Below are positions 23,018-29,613 of a DNA stretch of 32,443 bases, piece after piece. The notes beneath the pieces are model-generated. The model was given only the letters and a program-made list of their open reading frames with translations. It was not told where the DNA came from and did no database searches. The first letter of the stretch is position 1; each line of letters begins with the position of its first letter. Both the position numbers and the translations under genes were made by a program. Source of the stretch: a virus; IMG/VR virus record IMGVR_UViG_3300009187_000052, positions 1-32,443 of that record. One strand, 5' to 3'.

Positions 23018-23267
23018 ACGGCCCGTGCTCCTTTGACCATGCCCACTCAACGGCAGAGAAACGAGCCTCTAGGGAGGTCTCCGCATTTAGGTTGCGAATA
23101 CAGACCCCGCTATAGTCGAGCAGCCAGCGCTTCAGCATGGCCCACAGAAGGCGCCTTTCAGGCTGCTGCTGCCGCTGCTCGCTCATCAACTCATGGAGCG
23201 TCCAGCTGTAAAACACCTTCCCTTTGTCACCCAATCGCAATGGAATCGCACCCAACATTTTTCCCAT
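22887..23267 (-). CDS. Conserved partner protein of the winged-helix gene, 126 aa
   Basis: No function is known. The body SEQRQQQPERRLLWAMLKRW, then ARFSAVEWAWSKEHGPFSY, then WVCDVLDLDAEWVRSNADKI matches a group of small helical proteins encoded by phages and mobile elements. I chose ATG at 23267 because a perfect GGAGG (23272-23276) lies four bases upstream; an earlier ATG at 23303 lacks one. The start lies inside the end of the winged-helix gene (41-base overlap), which suggests a two-gene unit. A replication or copy-control helper is possible from context only. The 3' end is antisense to the zinc-ribbon gene. Confidence 0.7.
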   Translation of the reverse strand: MGKMLGAIPLRLGDKGKVFYSWTLHELMSEQRQQQPERRLLWAMLKRWLLDYSGVCIRNLNAETSLEARFSAVEWAWSKEHGPFSYLWVCDVLDLDAEWVRSNADKIASRVEWQGPLLGRIGSLEI

Positions 23268-24546
23268 AAAACCTCCGTTCCGGTATGTGCGGCGGGAACT
23301 CATCCCTTAGCCGCTGATAATCAACAAAACCACGCAACTCAAAAACCTCAGCCGCTCCCGCAGCCGTGTGAACATTCGACCACGCACTCCGGTAGGCGTC
23401 CCCCTGCTCTCCCCTAAAAAGTTTTAAGGCAGCAGCAGCAGAAGCCAGCCGTTTGCGCTCCCTGCCCACCTCCGATGCCACCACCGGAGGCCCCGCAGGG
23501 GGTTTCCCCATAAGCAGCTGCGGCTCTAGCTGCAAGCTAGGGTCTGTGTTTATAAGATCCCCCCCTTTTTGCATCAGGGTAGCTCTGAGCATGGCCGACA
23601 ACAGGGCCTTTAAGGGGCGCCTCTCAAACCTCCCCACCCGCCTCGGTGGAGCTCTTAAGGGCCTCACCTCCTCGCCAGCCGTAATCGAGAGATCCTCAGG
23701 GAACTCCCAGAGGGACCCGTACCGGTTGACACTCCACCGCTCAGCTTGCCGGTTGCGCATGAGGAGCCTCCGCTCTTGGAGCTTTAGCATCGCAGCCGTC
23801 ACGTGCGCCTCCTTACTATCGGAGAGCTCCGCCACAAGCCGAGCCGATACCCGCGCCCTCTGAAACCGGTTGACCATCCGGCGGGCCATCATCGTCAGCA
23901 TGACCGCTATCTCAAGCCGGCTTCCCCTTTTCGCTAGGTAGCGCACCAGCCGCCGCGGGACCCAGACCTTCCCCTGTAGGTTGTGTCGCCCCAGCTTGGC
24001 AGCCATCGCCTCGAGCGCCCCTTCAGGCACCTCAACCCGAGGGTTTTGCACTACCCGCATCACCTCCGAATCCGTGATCCGAGTCGAGCCAACCAGCACC
24101 CTGAACTCGGTCATTGACCATCGCCCAACGCGCCCCGCACAGGCACGCCGATGCGCTATTTCAGCGAGCGCCAAACGTGTTCTAATTTGAGCAACGTTTC
24201 GAGTTCTGGTGAGGTAAAGAAGTTTTAGTAAATCCGAAAGGTTAAAGACTAGCGATGATCGCCTTCTAGTTCTAGTAAAGTAGCGATGCGCCCGCCCAAG
24301 TTCCTGATATTTTAGGTTCTTTGCGGCTTTATAACAGTGTTCAATCCACGGAATTTGCGCATTTTCAAACACGCTATCTAAGGATCTAATATCGCTAAAT
24401 AATTTTGTATCGACAATTTCCGAAATTGCCGGTAAGGTGGGCTCGTACGGTGTCTTCTGACTGCTGAAAGGCAACGCGGGAGTCATTACCCCAGCGGGTT
24501 TTAAGACGGGTTTCGTGGGTCGAGGCAGGTCGATCTCGGAGTTCAT
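23227..24546 (-). CDS. Winged-helix protein, possible replication initiator, 439 aa
   Basis: A basic protein. Residues 195-280 resemble the winged-helix domain of phage and plasmid replication initiators: WVPRRLVRYLAKRGSRLEI, then MARRMVNRFQRARVSARL, then the recognition-like DSKEAHVTAAMLKLQERRLL. The N-terminal 100 residues include a very basic patch (FTRTRRRSS). No DNA polymerase or helicase gene is seen in the window, so an initiator that recruits host enzymes would fit. The start is taken as ATG at 24546 because it overlaps the stop of a 28-codon leader ORF (ATGA). An in-frame TTG at 24591 is the alternative. The functional call is inference. Confidence 0.6.
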   Translation of the reverse strand: MNSEIDLPRPTKPVLKPAGVMTPALPFSSQKTPYEPTLPAISEIVDTKLFSDIRSLDSVFENAQIPWIEHCYKAAKNLKYQELGRAHRYFTRTRRRSSLVFNLSDLLKLLYLTRTRNVAQIRTRLALAEIAHRRACAGRVGRWSMTEFRVLVGSTRITDSEVMRVVQNPRVEVPEGALEAMAAKLGRHNLQGKVWVPRRLVRYLAKRGSRLEIAVMLTMMARRMVNRFQRARVSARLVAELSDSKEAHVTAAMLKLQERRLLMRNRQAERWSVNRYGSLWEFPEDLSITAGEEVRPLRAPPRRVGRFERRPLKALLSAMLRATLMQKGGDLINTDPSLQLEPQLLMGKPPAGPPVVASEVGRERKRLASAAAALKLFRGEQGDAYRSAWSNVHTAAGAAEVFELRGFVDYQRLRDEFPPHIPERRFYGKNVGCDSIAIG

Positions 24547-24629
24547 ACCGTATAAAAGTGGCCGTCCGTTGTGTCTCCTCCTAACTGCCAACGGGGAGAC
24601 GTGGGGTTGTATCTTGTCCCTGTCTTCAT
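24543..24629 (-). CDS. Leader ORF, 28 aa, coupled to the winged-helix gene
   Basis: ATG at 24629 opens 28 codons (starting MKTGTRYNPTSPRW and ending GHFYTV) that end in a TGA overlapping the ATG of the winged-helix gene. A five-codon ORF (MKAVR) just upstream ends in TGATG, overlapping this start in turn. AAGGTAGGG precedes that first ATG. The chain suggests translation is handed from one ORF to the next. The peptide itself has no recognisable domain and may have no function beyond coupling. Confidence 0.4.
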   Translation of the reverse strand: MKTGTRYNPTSPRWQLGGDTTDGHFYTV

Positions 24630-24640
24630 CAACGGACGGC
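24561..24640 (-). promoter_or_regulatory. Long-range inverted repeat in the leader of the winged-helix gene
   Basis: GCCGTCCGTTG (24561-24571) and CAACGGACGGC (24630-24640) are perfect 11-base inverted repeats 58 bases apart. A second pair is nested inside: GTCTCC (24573-24578) and GGAGAC (24595-24600). The strong ribosome-like TAGGAGGAG lies within the nested stem. The folded leader would control access to downstream translation, so it is a candidate switch for the possible initiator. Confidence 0.5.
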
Positions 24641-24737
24641 TTTCATTTTTTCCCTACCTTCTCCGGCTCATTACGCCGAAAACGGTAGCTGACGGCGCTC
24701 AGTGTACCGCAAGACAGGTATTGCTTCGAGTCTAAAA

Positions 24738-24989
24738 TTATAATTTGGGCAACTTTGTTGCCGCTGCCGCTGCCTGCCGAAGCGCTTTGATGAACTCCTC
24801 AGGGGTCATGCCCGACACCTCGTACAACTTAAGCACCTCGCCCATTCTGACCAGTTGATCAGGGTTGCGCCGCTTGTATGCCCACTGCCGTGGCTCTCCG
24901 AAAGCTTGCGCCAGTTCGTGATTCTCCCAGCCCAGATGCGCTCGAATTATTTCGTGCAAACTGAGCTTCGTATTTTTTTTTGACCCCAT
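24738..24989 (-). CDS. Helix-turn-helix protein, possible Cro/CI-type regulator, 83 aa
   Basis: A small protein with helical segments LSLHEIIRAHLGWENHELAQ and FGEPRQWAYKRRNPDQL that look like an XRE/Cro-type helix-turn-helix. A further helix (MTPEEFIKALRQAAAA) and a basic C-terminus follow. It is the first gene of the leftward control unit and is divergent from the early operon at 25121, the usual place for a phage repressor. I prefer ATG at 24989; a GTG at 25010 would add seven residues. Codons 3-6 contain a run of nine A, which is unusual and could allow slippage. The HTH match is moderate. Confidence 0.6.
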   Translation of the reverse strand: MGSKKNTKLSLHEIIRAHLGWENHELAQAFGEPRQWAYKRRNPDQLVRMGEVLKLYEVSGMTPEEFIKALRQAAAAATKLPKL

Positions 24990-25038
24990 GCATTTTCCAT
25001 CTTTCGTCACTGCCGCCGCTACGCTATGGTCGGGGCGT

Positions 25039-25062
25039 GATAAGAATCATACGGTTTTTATC
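25039..25062. promoter_or_regulatory. Dyad in the divergent control gap
   Basis: GATAA (25039-25043) and TTATC (25058-25062) form a short inverted repeat with a 14-base spacer. The dyad lies in the 131-base gap between the HTH gene and the first early gene. It is a weak operator candidate for the HTH protein. No convincing -35/-10 pair was found beside it. Confidence 0.3.
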
Positions 25063-25120
25063 GCAATGCGTCTGCAAGCCTAATGAACTTTCGGACGTGG
25101 GAATATATTTCGGAGATAAT

Positions 25121-25366
25121 ATGCAAGATACCGTTCTGCTCTTGCGGCAGCTAGCCGCAGACTTGCGCACCCGCGCGCGTCAAGAAAGCACCTCAATCGA
25201 TACAAAAAACCCGACCCAGAGCCCCATGAGCATGGGAGCGTTTCAGGCATACAACTCAAGCGCCGATGTATTTGAGCAACAAGCCGACGCCCTCGTGGCC
25301 GAATATGAGGCAAACCTCGCCGAGCACGTATCTGCTCGCGGGGATGACAACTGGCGTCCGTACTAA
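25121..25366 (+). CDS. Small protein of unknown function, first gene of the early operon, 81 aa
   Basis: A helical, slightly acidic protein: QDTVLLLRQLAADLRTRAR, a polar middle, then ADVFEQQADALVAEYEANLA. No family recognised and no metal, membrane or catalytic motif. ATG at 25121 is chosen because GGAG (25112-25115) lies five bases upstream. A longer in-frame extension to 24980 has no ribosome site and would run across the control gap. As the first early gene next to an HTH regulator, it may be a small regulator or a host-modifying protein. Confidence 0.65.
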   Translation: MQDTVLLLRQLAADLRTRARQESTSIDTKNPTQSPMSMGAFQAYNSSADVFEQQADALVAEYEANLAEHVSARGDDNWRPY

Positions 25367-25422
25367 CCGCTTCAGGTCAGTACGTTTACACATTTTTTGC
25401 TTATTTCGAGAGGAGCTTAAAC

Positions 25423-26385
25423 ATGGCTATTACATTTAAACGCGCACAACGTCACCAAAGAAAGTTTAAGGGCTGCATAGCAGGCACATCAGGGAGCGGT
25501 AAAACGTGGACCGCACTTGAGCTTGCAAAAGGCTTGGCAGGAGCTAACGGTCGGATCGCTTTCGGCGACACCGAGCAGAGCTCAGCGGCACTCTACGCAG
25601 ACAATTTCATCTTCGATCACGTAGACCTACCGAACACAAGCGTGAAAGCCTACGTCGACCTGATCGAGTCAGCCGTGGCGGCCAAGTACGACGTGCTTGT
25701 GATCGACTCCCTCTCCCACGCGTGGGAGTACCTTCTTGAAGAGGTCGACAACGTACAAGCTCGAGGACGTGGGAACAGTTTCACCGCTTGGAAATCAGTC
25801 ACCCCAATTTACAAGCAACTTGTTGAGGCGATCGTCAAAGCTCCGATCCATATCATCGCGACCATGCGCGCCAAGACCGACTACGTGATGGAGGAAGTCA
25901 CGGGCTCAGATGGCAAAACGAGGCAGGTGCCGAAGAAGGTCGGGCTTGCGCCGGTGTTCCGCCAGGGCGGTGAGTACGAGTTTGATGTCATGTGCACAAT
26001 GGACATCGACCACCGGCTTATTTTTGAAAAGACACGTATTCCGATGTTTGCGGATCGCGTCATCATGAAACCAGATCACAAAATCGGCGCCGAAATCGGT
26101 GCTTGGCTTGCTGGAGCGCTAGTAGAGGAACCAAAGGTATTCTCCCCCTTGGATACTCTGAAGGCTGCTGCGGCTGCGGGCGACTTAGCAACGCTCAGCC
26201 AGCACAAGATTGAAACGCGATGCAGTAAGCAGGGCCAACCCATCGGCAGCTTAGATCCCGACTGGATCTATAAAGCGCTCGCGCGCGAGCTTGAGCCGAC
26301 GGATCGCTTTGCAATCGAGCAGCTGCTTAAGCTAGCGCCGAAAACCTCCACCTCGGAGGATCTCAGTAGTTCGCCAAACGTCTAA
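25423..26385 (+). CDS. RecA-like AAA ATPase (recombination/annealing class)
   Basis: A 320-residue P-loop ATPase. Walker A is GTSGSGKT (21-28) and Walker B is VLVIDSLSH (91-99, Asp95), followed by a motif-like IIATMRAKTDY near 144-153. The overall pattern fits the phage AAA_24/Sak4-like group, single-domain RecA-fold proteins that promote single-strand annealing or exchange. The C-terminal 90 residues are helical and variable. The next genes encode an OB-fold-like protein and a nuclease candidate, which supports a recombination or replication module. The ribosome site GAGAGGAG lies eight bases before the ATG. The exact subfamily is inferred. Confidence 0.85.
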   Translation: MAITFKRAQRHQRKFKGCIAGTSGSGKTWTALELAKGLAGANGRIAFGDTEQSSAALYADNFIFDHVDLPNTSVKAYVDLIESAVAAKYDVLVIDSLSHAWEYLLEEVDNVQARGRGNSFTAWKSVTPIYKQLVEAIVKAPIHIIATMRAKTDYVMEEVTGSDGKTRQVPKKVGLAPVFRQGGEYEFDVMCTMDIDHRLIFEKTRIPMFADRVIMKPDHKIGAEIGAWLAGALVEEPKVFSPLDTLKAAAAAGDLATLSQHKIETRCSKQGQPIGSLDPDWIYKALARELEPTDRFAIEQLLKLAPKTSTSEDLSSSPNV

Positions 26386-26402
26386 GGCTTTCTCGACGCC
26401 CT

Positions 26403-26436
26403 GCGGGGCGGGCGTTAGACGTGGCCCCGCATTTTT
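26403..26436 (+). terminator. Intrinsic terminator-like hairpin after the ATPase gene
   Basis: GCGGGGC (26403-26409) pairs with GCCCCGC (26424-26430) over a 14-base loop and is followed by ATTTTT. Transcription evidently must pass it to reach the rest of the early operon, so it is probably a partial or regulated stop. Confidence 0.65.
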
Positions 26437-26447
26437 CTCACGTGAGA
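26436..26447. promoter_or_regulatory. 12-base perfect palindrome before the OB-fold-like gene
   Basis: TCTCACGTGAGA is a perfect palindrome lying between the terminator hairpin and the AGGAG ribosome site of the next gene. It could be an operator, or a hairpin that exposes or hides the ribosome site. Confidence 0.4.
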
Positions 26448-26454
26448 GGAGATC

Positions 26455-27066
26455 ATGAACTACGAGCATAGGGAGTACATCGGCACCATAGCAGCCCCGT
26501 TTAACCTGTCGGCAAAACGACAGACAAAAAATGGGTGGTATCTGGATTTTGCAATAGAGGTTGGCGGCAAGGTGATGCCCTGCCGCGTGTTTGAGGAGGT
26601 TTTTGAGAGCGCGACTGAGGTTTGGGAAGTCGGCAAAAAAGTCGCGCTCTTTGGTTATCTCGCAGGTGAGCAGCTGCGGGTGAAGGTAGCGCGCGAGGTC
26701 ACAAAGCCCGCTACGCAAAAGCACATCGCCTATAACGGCGAAACGCTGGACGAGGCTCGGGACGCCATGCGCGAGCGGGCAGTCATGATGCGCCAAAAAG
26801 GCTTTGAGCCGGTGCGTGACGGTAACGCGCTCCGATGGCTTCCAAAAGAGTACACGGTGCCAGTCAACGGTCGCACGTTGAGCAAGCTTGAGTTTGCGAT
26901 TGAAAAGCTTGGGGCCCCCTACGTGGCGCACAAGCTTCGCCCTCAGCACTTCGTGACCCTCACGAGCGGAGCCGCGTCGTTTGCCTCGCAGTTTCGCAGC
27001 CGATACCTCACCCTCTTGGATACCCTTGTTGCGGAGGCGGTGAAGATCGATGCCGAGCAGTTTTAG
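26455..27066 (+). CDS. Protein with OB-fold-like N-terminus, 203 aa
   Basis: No firm family. Residues 8-82 show a beta-barrel-like pattern (GTIAAPFNLSAKRQTKNGW, then VGKKVALFGYLAGEQLRVKV) similar in layout to OB-fold single-strand-binding domains. The rest is helical and basic (ARDAMRERAVMMRQKGFEP). It follows the RecA-like ATPase, as such annealing proteins are often encoded beside a DNA-binding partner. It overlaps the DUF1064 gene by 17 bases. The OB-fold idea comes from strand pattern and context only. Confidence 0.65.
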   Translation: MNYEHREYIGTIAAPFNLSAKRQTKNGWYLDFAIEVGGKVMPCRVFEEVFESATEVWEVGKKVALFGYLAGEQLRVKVAREVTKPATQKHIAYNGETLDEARDAMRERAVMMRQKGFEPVRDGNALRWLPKEYTVPVNGRTLSKLEFAIEKLGAPYVAHKLRPQHFVTLTSGAASFASQFRSRYLTLLDTLVAEAVKIDAEQF

Positions 27067-27379
27067 AGGGCGCTCAAAGTTTGGGGCAGTCAAAACCGTC
27101 GTCGATGGGCTCCGGTTTGATTCAAAAAAGGAAGCGCGTCGGTGGAGTGAGTTAAAGGCACTAGAGCAAGCGAAGATGATCACAGGTTTAGAGCGACAAG
27201 TATCGATCCCCATATACGTCTCAGGGGTCAAGGTCTGCACGTACCGCGCAGATTTTTGCTACCAGCAGGACGGCGAGCACGTGGTGGAAGATGCGAAGGG
27301 CTTTGAGACTGACGTGTTTAAGTTGAAATGGAAGATGGTGAAGCTGCTCTATCCGCAGTGGAGGTTTGTATTGTCATGA
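27050..27379 (+). CDS. DUF1064 protein, probable PD-(D/E)XK endonuclease
   Basis: A 109-residue protein with the DUF1064 signature: SKFGAVKTVVDGLRFDSKKE at the N-terminus, LERQVSIPIYV in the middle, then YRADFCYQQDG (Asp68) and VVEDAKGFETDVFKLKWK (Glu80, Asp81, Lys83). The Asp...Glu/Asp-x-Lys spacing matches the PD-(D/E)XK nuclease fold, with a conserved Glu28 in the KKEARR helix. Members are common in phage recombination regions, where they are thought to cut branched or modified DNA. The stop overlaps the ATG of the next gene (ATGA). Confidence 0.85.
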   Translation: MPSSFRGRSKFGAVKTVVDGLRFDSKKEARRWSELKALEQAKMITGLERQVSIPIYVSGVKVCTYRADFCYQQDGEHVVEDAKGFETDVFKLKWKMVKLLYPQWRFVLS

Positions 27380-27597
27380 CCAAGAAGGACGCTGTTCAAT
27401 TTTTGATGGGTTACATCATGGGAGCCGCTTCACGCGGAGAGCGGGATCGTCACATAAACGATCGGACGTTTGCCCAAAAAGCCTTTAAGCGCGGTTACCG
27501 CACTTTAAGCTCGCTCGAGCGGGGGTTTTTCAACGCCTTGGAGCGAGTCGTGGACGAGGAGTTGACCGAAATAGGCTATCACGGAGAGCTCAACTAA
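27376..27597 (+). CDS. Small helical protein of unknown function, 73 aa
   Basis: Starts at ATG 27376, which overlaps the TGA of the DUF1064 gene, and has GGAGG further upstream. A longer frame beginning at 27328 would run deep into the DUF1064 gene and is rejected. The protein is mostly helical and polar, with DAVQFLMGYIMGAASRGERD and a C-terminal acidic helix. No known motif. It is probably an accessory of the early operon. Confidence 0.65.
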   Translation: MTKKDAVQFLMGYIMGAASRGERDRHINDRTFAQKAFKRGYRTLSSLERGFFNALERVVDEELTEIGYHGELN

Positions 27598-27606
27598 ACA
27601 GGGACG

Positions 27607-27825
27607 ATGATGACGTGGACGACATTTAAGCAACGGGTCCCCAGTCAGCAAAGCCGCGTGCTCATTTGGATGCCGCAGCAGCGCACATGGGAGCTCGCTT
27701 CACTCACCGGCTCAAGTTTCACGCTCTTGTCGGGTCATAACGTGGGCACGGTCTTGAGCTGGAAAGAGGTCTCACATTTTCTGGAAGTGGAAACACCAAA
27801 CAAAGAGGCAAAACACCATGAGTAA
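27607..27825 (+). CDS. Small early protein, 72 aa
   Basis: No family assigned. The pattern VLIWMPQQRTWELASLTG, then a short spacer, then LSWKEVSHFLEVE is loosely like the DUF551 layout (a beta hairpin with conserved Trp residues) but lacks the THWMPLP ending. The ribosome site AGGGA precedes an ATGATG start. It overlaps the next gene by eight bases. Confidence 0.6.
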   Translation: MMTWTTFKQRVPSQQSRVLIWMPQQRTWELASLTGSSFTLLSGHNVGTVLSWKEVSHFLEVETPNKEAKHHE

Positions 27826-28042
27826 TGAACAGGCAGATTTTAGTGACGACAGGGTGCTTCGGGCACTGCGCGCCGTGCTCGTATCGGTCAAGCACCGGCA
27901 GCTATCAGTTGAGGCGGCCCTGCGCCGTCTAATGAGGATTTTCAATCAACGCGAGGACGCCATCATCGACGTGGTGAAGCTGGCGGTCGTGGAGTTGGAA
28001 CGAGAGGTTACATACTTAAAACAAAGGAACGAAAACCGATGA
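27818..28042 (+). CDS. Small helical early protein, 74 aa
   Basis: A charged, all-helical protein (LRALRAVLVSVKHRQLSVEA, then LAVVELEREVTYLKQ). Its C-terminal heptads could form a coiled coil, so dimer formation is likely. GAGG lies nine bases before the ATG. The TGA overlaps the ATG of a 32-residue membrane peptide gene. Function unknown. Confidence 0.65.
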   Translation: MSNEQADFSDDRVLRALRAVLVSVKHRQLSVEAALRRLMRIFNQREDAIIDVVKLAVVELEREVTYLKQRNENR

Positions 28043-28137
28043 CTTATATCCTTTTCCTTAAATTCGCTTGGTACTGCATCTCGTGCGCCGTGTTTTTTAC
28101 GATGGGGTGCGCTTGGCAGGCGCTTGGTGACGACTAG
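28039..28137 (+). CDS. Tiny membrane protein, 32 aa
   Basis: A very short gene: ATG at 28039 overlaps the stop of the preceding gene (ATGA), and AAAGGAA lies about ten bases upstream. The peptide (MTYILFLKFAWYCISC, then AVFFTMGCAWQALGDD) is almost entirely one hydrophobic segment with an acidic C-terminal end, so it should be a single-pass inner-membrane protein. Its place in the early operon, away from the lysis genes, suggests a host-takeover or exclusion role rather than lysis. That is inference. Confidence 0.6.
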   Translation: MTYILFLKFAWYCISCAVFFTMGCAWQALGDD

Positions 28138-28148
28138 GCGAGGTGTCT

Positions 28149-28400
28149 ATGACCGTGCTTGTTGAAACCATGCACCGAATCACCGTCCCAAACTACGAGA
28201 TCCGCATTTGGCGTGCGGAGCGGCCCGACTACAAGTTTGAGCCAGAGCCGTTTGGGAAGCTTGCGCTACTTGCACAACGCAATCAGGAGCTCCCGCTCGA
28301 TGAACTCGCGCGGCTGCTGCTGGCAGAAGATAACGTGAGCGCCGTGGAGGTCCTTAACTGGGCTCACTGCGGCGTCGTTTTGTATAAGGAATGGCCCTAA
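28149..28400 (+). CDS. Small early protein, 83 aa
   Basis: Starts at ATG 28149, five bases after GCGAGG; a GTG two codons earlier overlaps that site and is less likely. The first half is beta-like (HRITVPNYEIRIWRAERPD) and the second half helical and acidic (LPLDELARLLLAEDNVSAVE). No family recognised. The TAA overlaps the ATG of the next gene (TAATG). Confidence 0.65.
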   Translation: MTVLVETMHRITVPNYEIRIWRAERPDYKFEPEPFGKLALLAQRNQELPLDELARLLLAEDNVSAVEVLNWAHCGVVLYKEWP

Positions 28401-28612
28401 TGAGTGACAACGATTTGATAAAAGCGTCAACCGACATTGAGCTGGAAGTGATACCGGCAGACCAGAAAGAGATTTTTCGGATAGTCCCGACAGCGGACGG
28501 CTTCGATATCGTGCTCGGCGAAGGCGTAACGATGACCGAGGCGGCGCGGGTCTTTGTTGAGCATGTACGAGCACGGTTTATAATCGGAGGTGGTGATGAA
28601 CAAGACACCTGA
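28400..28612 (+). CDS. Small early protein, 70 aa
   Basis: ATG at 28400 overlaps the upstream TAA; the ATG at 28391 sits directly against AAGGA and is too close to use it. The protein is acidic with alternating beta and helix (ELEVIPADQKEIFRIVPTAD, then VTMTEAARVFVEHVRARFII). No catalytic or metal motif. Its end overlaps the ribosome site and start of the first DUF551 gene. Confidence 0.65.
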   Translation: MSDNDLIKASTDIELEVIPADQKEIFRIVPTADGFDIVLGEGVTMTEAARVFVEHVRARFIIGGGDEQDT

Positions 28613-28940
28613 AGAGTTGGCGGAAAAGTGGGCTAGTAACCGATGTCCAGAGCAAGGGCCGGAATTTATAGTTTGGAATATGTGCAAGGATGACTTTCTC
28701 GCTGGCTACCAAGCCGCAGCGCCTCAGTGGATCTCGGTGAAGGATAGGTTGCCGGAGGAGGATCTTCCAGTCTTGGTATATGGGCAGGTTCTTAATGATC
28801 CTGCCGAGACTCTTGGAGTCAGACGAAGATACAATGGCGATCAAGAATGGAAACACACTTGGGAATCTGAAGACGGTTTTATTTATCGAGAAGATGATGT
28901 CACCCACTGGATGCCGCTACCTAAGCCACCGGAGGAATAA
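28596..28940 (+). CDS. DUF551 protein, copy 1, 114 aa
   Basis: ATG at 28596 follows GGAGG by five bases. The N-terminal module (TPEELAEKWASNRCP, then DFLAGYQAAAPQ) leads into DUF551: WISVKDRLPEEDLPVLVYG with the closing DDVTHWMPLPKPPEE. DUF551 proteins are common in phage early regions and have no proven function. A clear paralogue lies two genes downstream, and a third gene shares the AGYxAA module. The stop overlaps the next start (TAATG). Confidence 0.8.
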   Translation: MNKTPEELAEKWASNRCPEQGPEFIVWNMCKDDFLAGYQAAAPQWISVKDRLPEEDLPVLVYGQVLNDPAETLGVRRRYNGDQEWKHTWESEDGFIYREDDVTHWMPLPKPPEE

Positions 28941-29278
28941 TGAACAACCAATCAGTACGAAATAGGTTGTATTCTTACATTGTTTTAAACACTAGTGGCG
29001 ATCAACAGCCTGAAGAGATTTGGATTAACAGCGATGATTTTAAAGAGTTTTACGCAGAGTTAAAGGAAATACAACGTCACAATTCACTTGCTATACAAGC
29101 TCCATACGACAAACGATTGGCTGGTTTTAGAGCAGTATTATTTAGTGGTGCTGCAATTATTTGGAATCCAGAAGCACCATCATTACCAAAAACCTGCGAA
29201 GAAATGCGAGACTGGTTGAATGTTCCTTTTGAAATAAAAAGCGAATCTAAGCCCGAACCGCCGAAGGAGGAGAAATGA
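28940..29278 (+). CDS. AT-rich gene between the DUF551 paralogues, 112 aa
   Basis: No family recognised. The protein is acidic and mixed alpha/beta (SYIVLNTSGDQQPEEIWINS, then FRAVLFSGAAIIWNPEAP). Its DNA is visibly AT-richer than both neighbours, with codons such as TTA, ATA and AAA, although it keeps TAATG and ATGA overlaps on its two sides. It looks like a recent arrival between duplicated genes. GAGGAG ribosome-like bases near its end serve the next gene. Confidence 0.7.
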   Translation: MNNQSVRNRLYSYIVLNTSGDQQPEEIWINSDDFKEFYAELKEIQRHNSLAIQAPYDKRLAGFRAVLFSGAAIIWNPEAPSLPKTCEEMRDWLNVPFEIKSESKPEPPKEEK

Positions 29279-29613
29279 AAAGCCCCGAGACACTGGCAGA
29301 GGCGTGGGCGAAGCAGCGCACTCAGAGAAGAAATGGCACCCAGCTCGTTTACTTGGTCAGTGAGCTTGCACTGGCAGAGGACAGCTTCATGGCAGGCTAC
29401 AAGGCGGCGCAGCCCCGCTGGATCTCAGTGACTGAGGCGCTGCCGGAGCCCAGTCAGGTGGTGATGATCTACGGCCCTGAGATCCTATGGTGGGCGGCGC
29501 ATATCGTTCAAGATCACGATGGGTGGATGTGGGTTGGCCCTCTTGCAAGTGTGCACCCAGATGAGGTGACGCACTGGCTCCCTCTCCCAGATGACCCTTT
29601 GGGGGCGCCATGA
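29275..29613 (+). CDS. DUF551 protein, copy 2, 112 aa
   Basis: A paralogue of the gene at 28596. It shares the N-terminal SPETLAEAWAKQRT, the middle FMAGYKAAQPRWISVTEALP and the ending DEVTHWLPLPDDP. The two copies diverge in the central part, where this one has HDGWMWVGPLASVH. Function unknown. GGAGGAG lies just before the ATG, and the start overlaps the upstream TGA (ATGA). Confidence 0.8.
   Translation: MKSPETLAEAWAKQRTQRRNGTQLVYLVSELALAEDSFMAGYKAAQPRWISVTEALPEPSQVVMIYGPEILWWAAHIVQDHDGWMWVGPLASVHPDEVTHWLPLPDDPLGAP

Noticed and set aside
23268-23303. Upstream ATG extension of the 126-residue gene
   Set aside because: The ATG at 23267 has a perfect GGAGG four bases upstream, and the extension has none.
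24748-24762. GGCAAC-TTT-GTTGCC inverted repeat at the end of the HTH gene as a terminator
   Set aside because: The stem is short, lies inside the coding region, and is not followed by a T-run.
25104-25109. TATATT as a -10 for the early operon
   Set aside because: No acceptable -35 at 16-18 bases, and the start point would fall at the ribosome site.
26332-27240. Long leftward frame (302 codons) opposite the OB-fold-like and DUF1064 genes
   Set aside because: No recognisable motif. It covers the terminator and two coupled rightward genes with clear starts.
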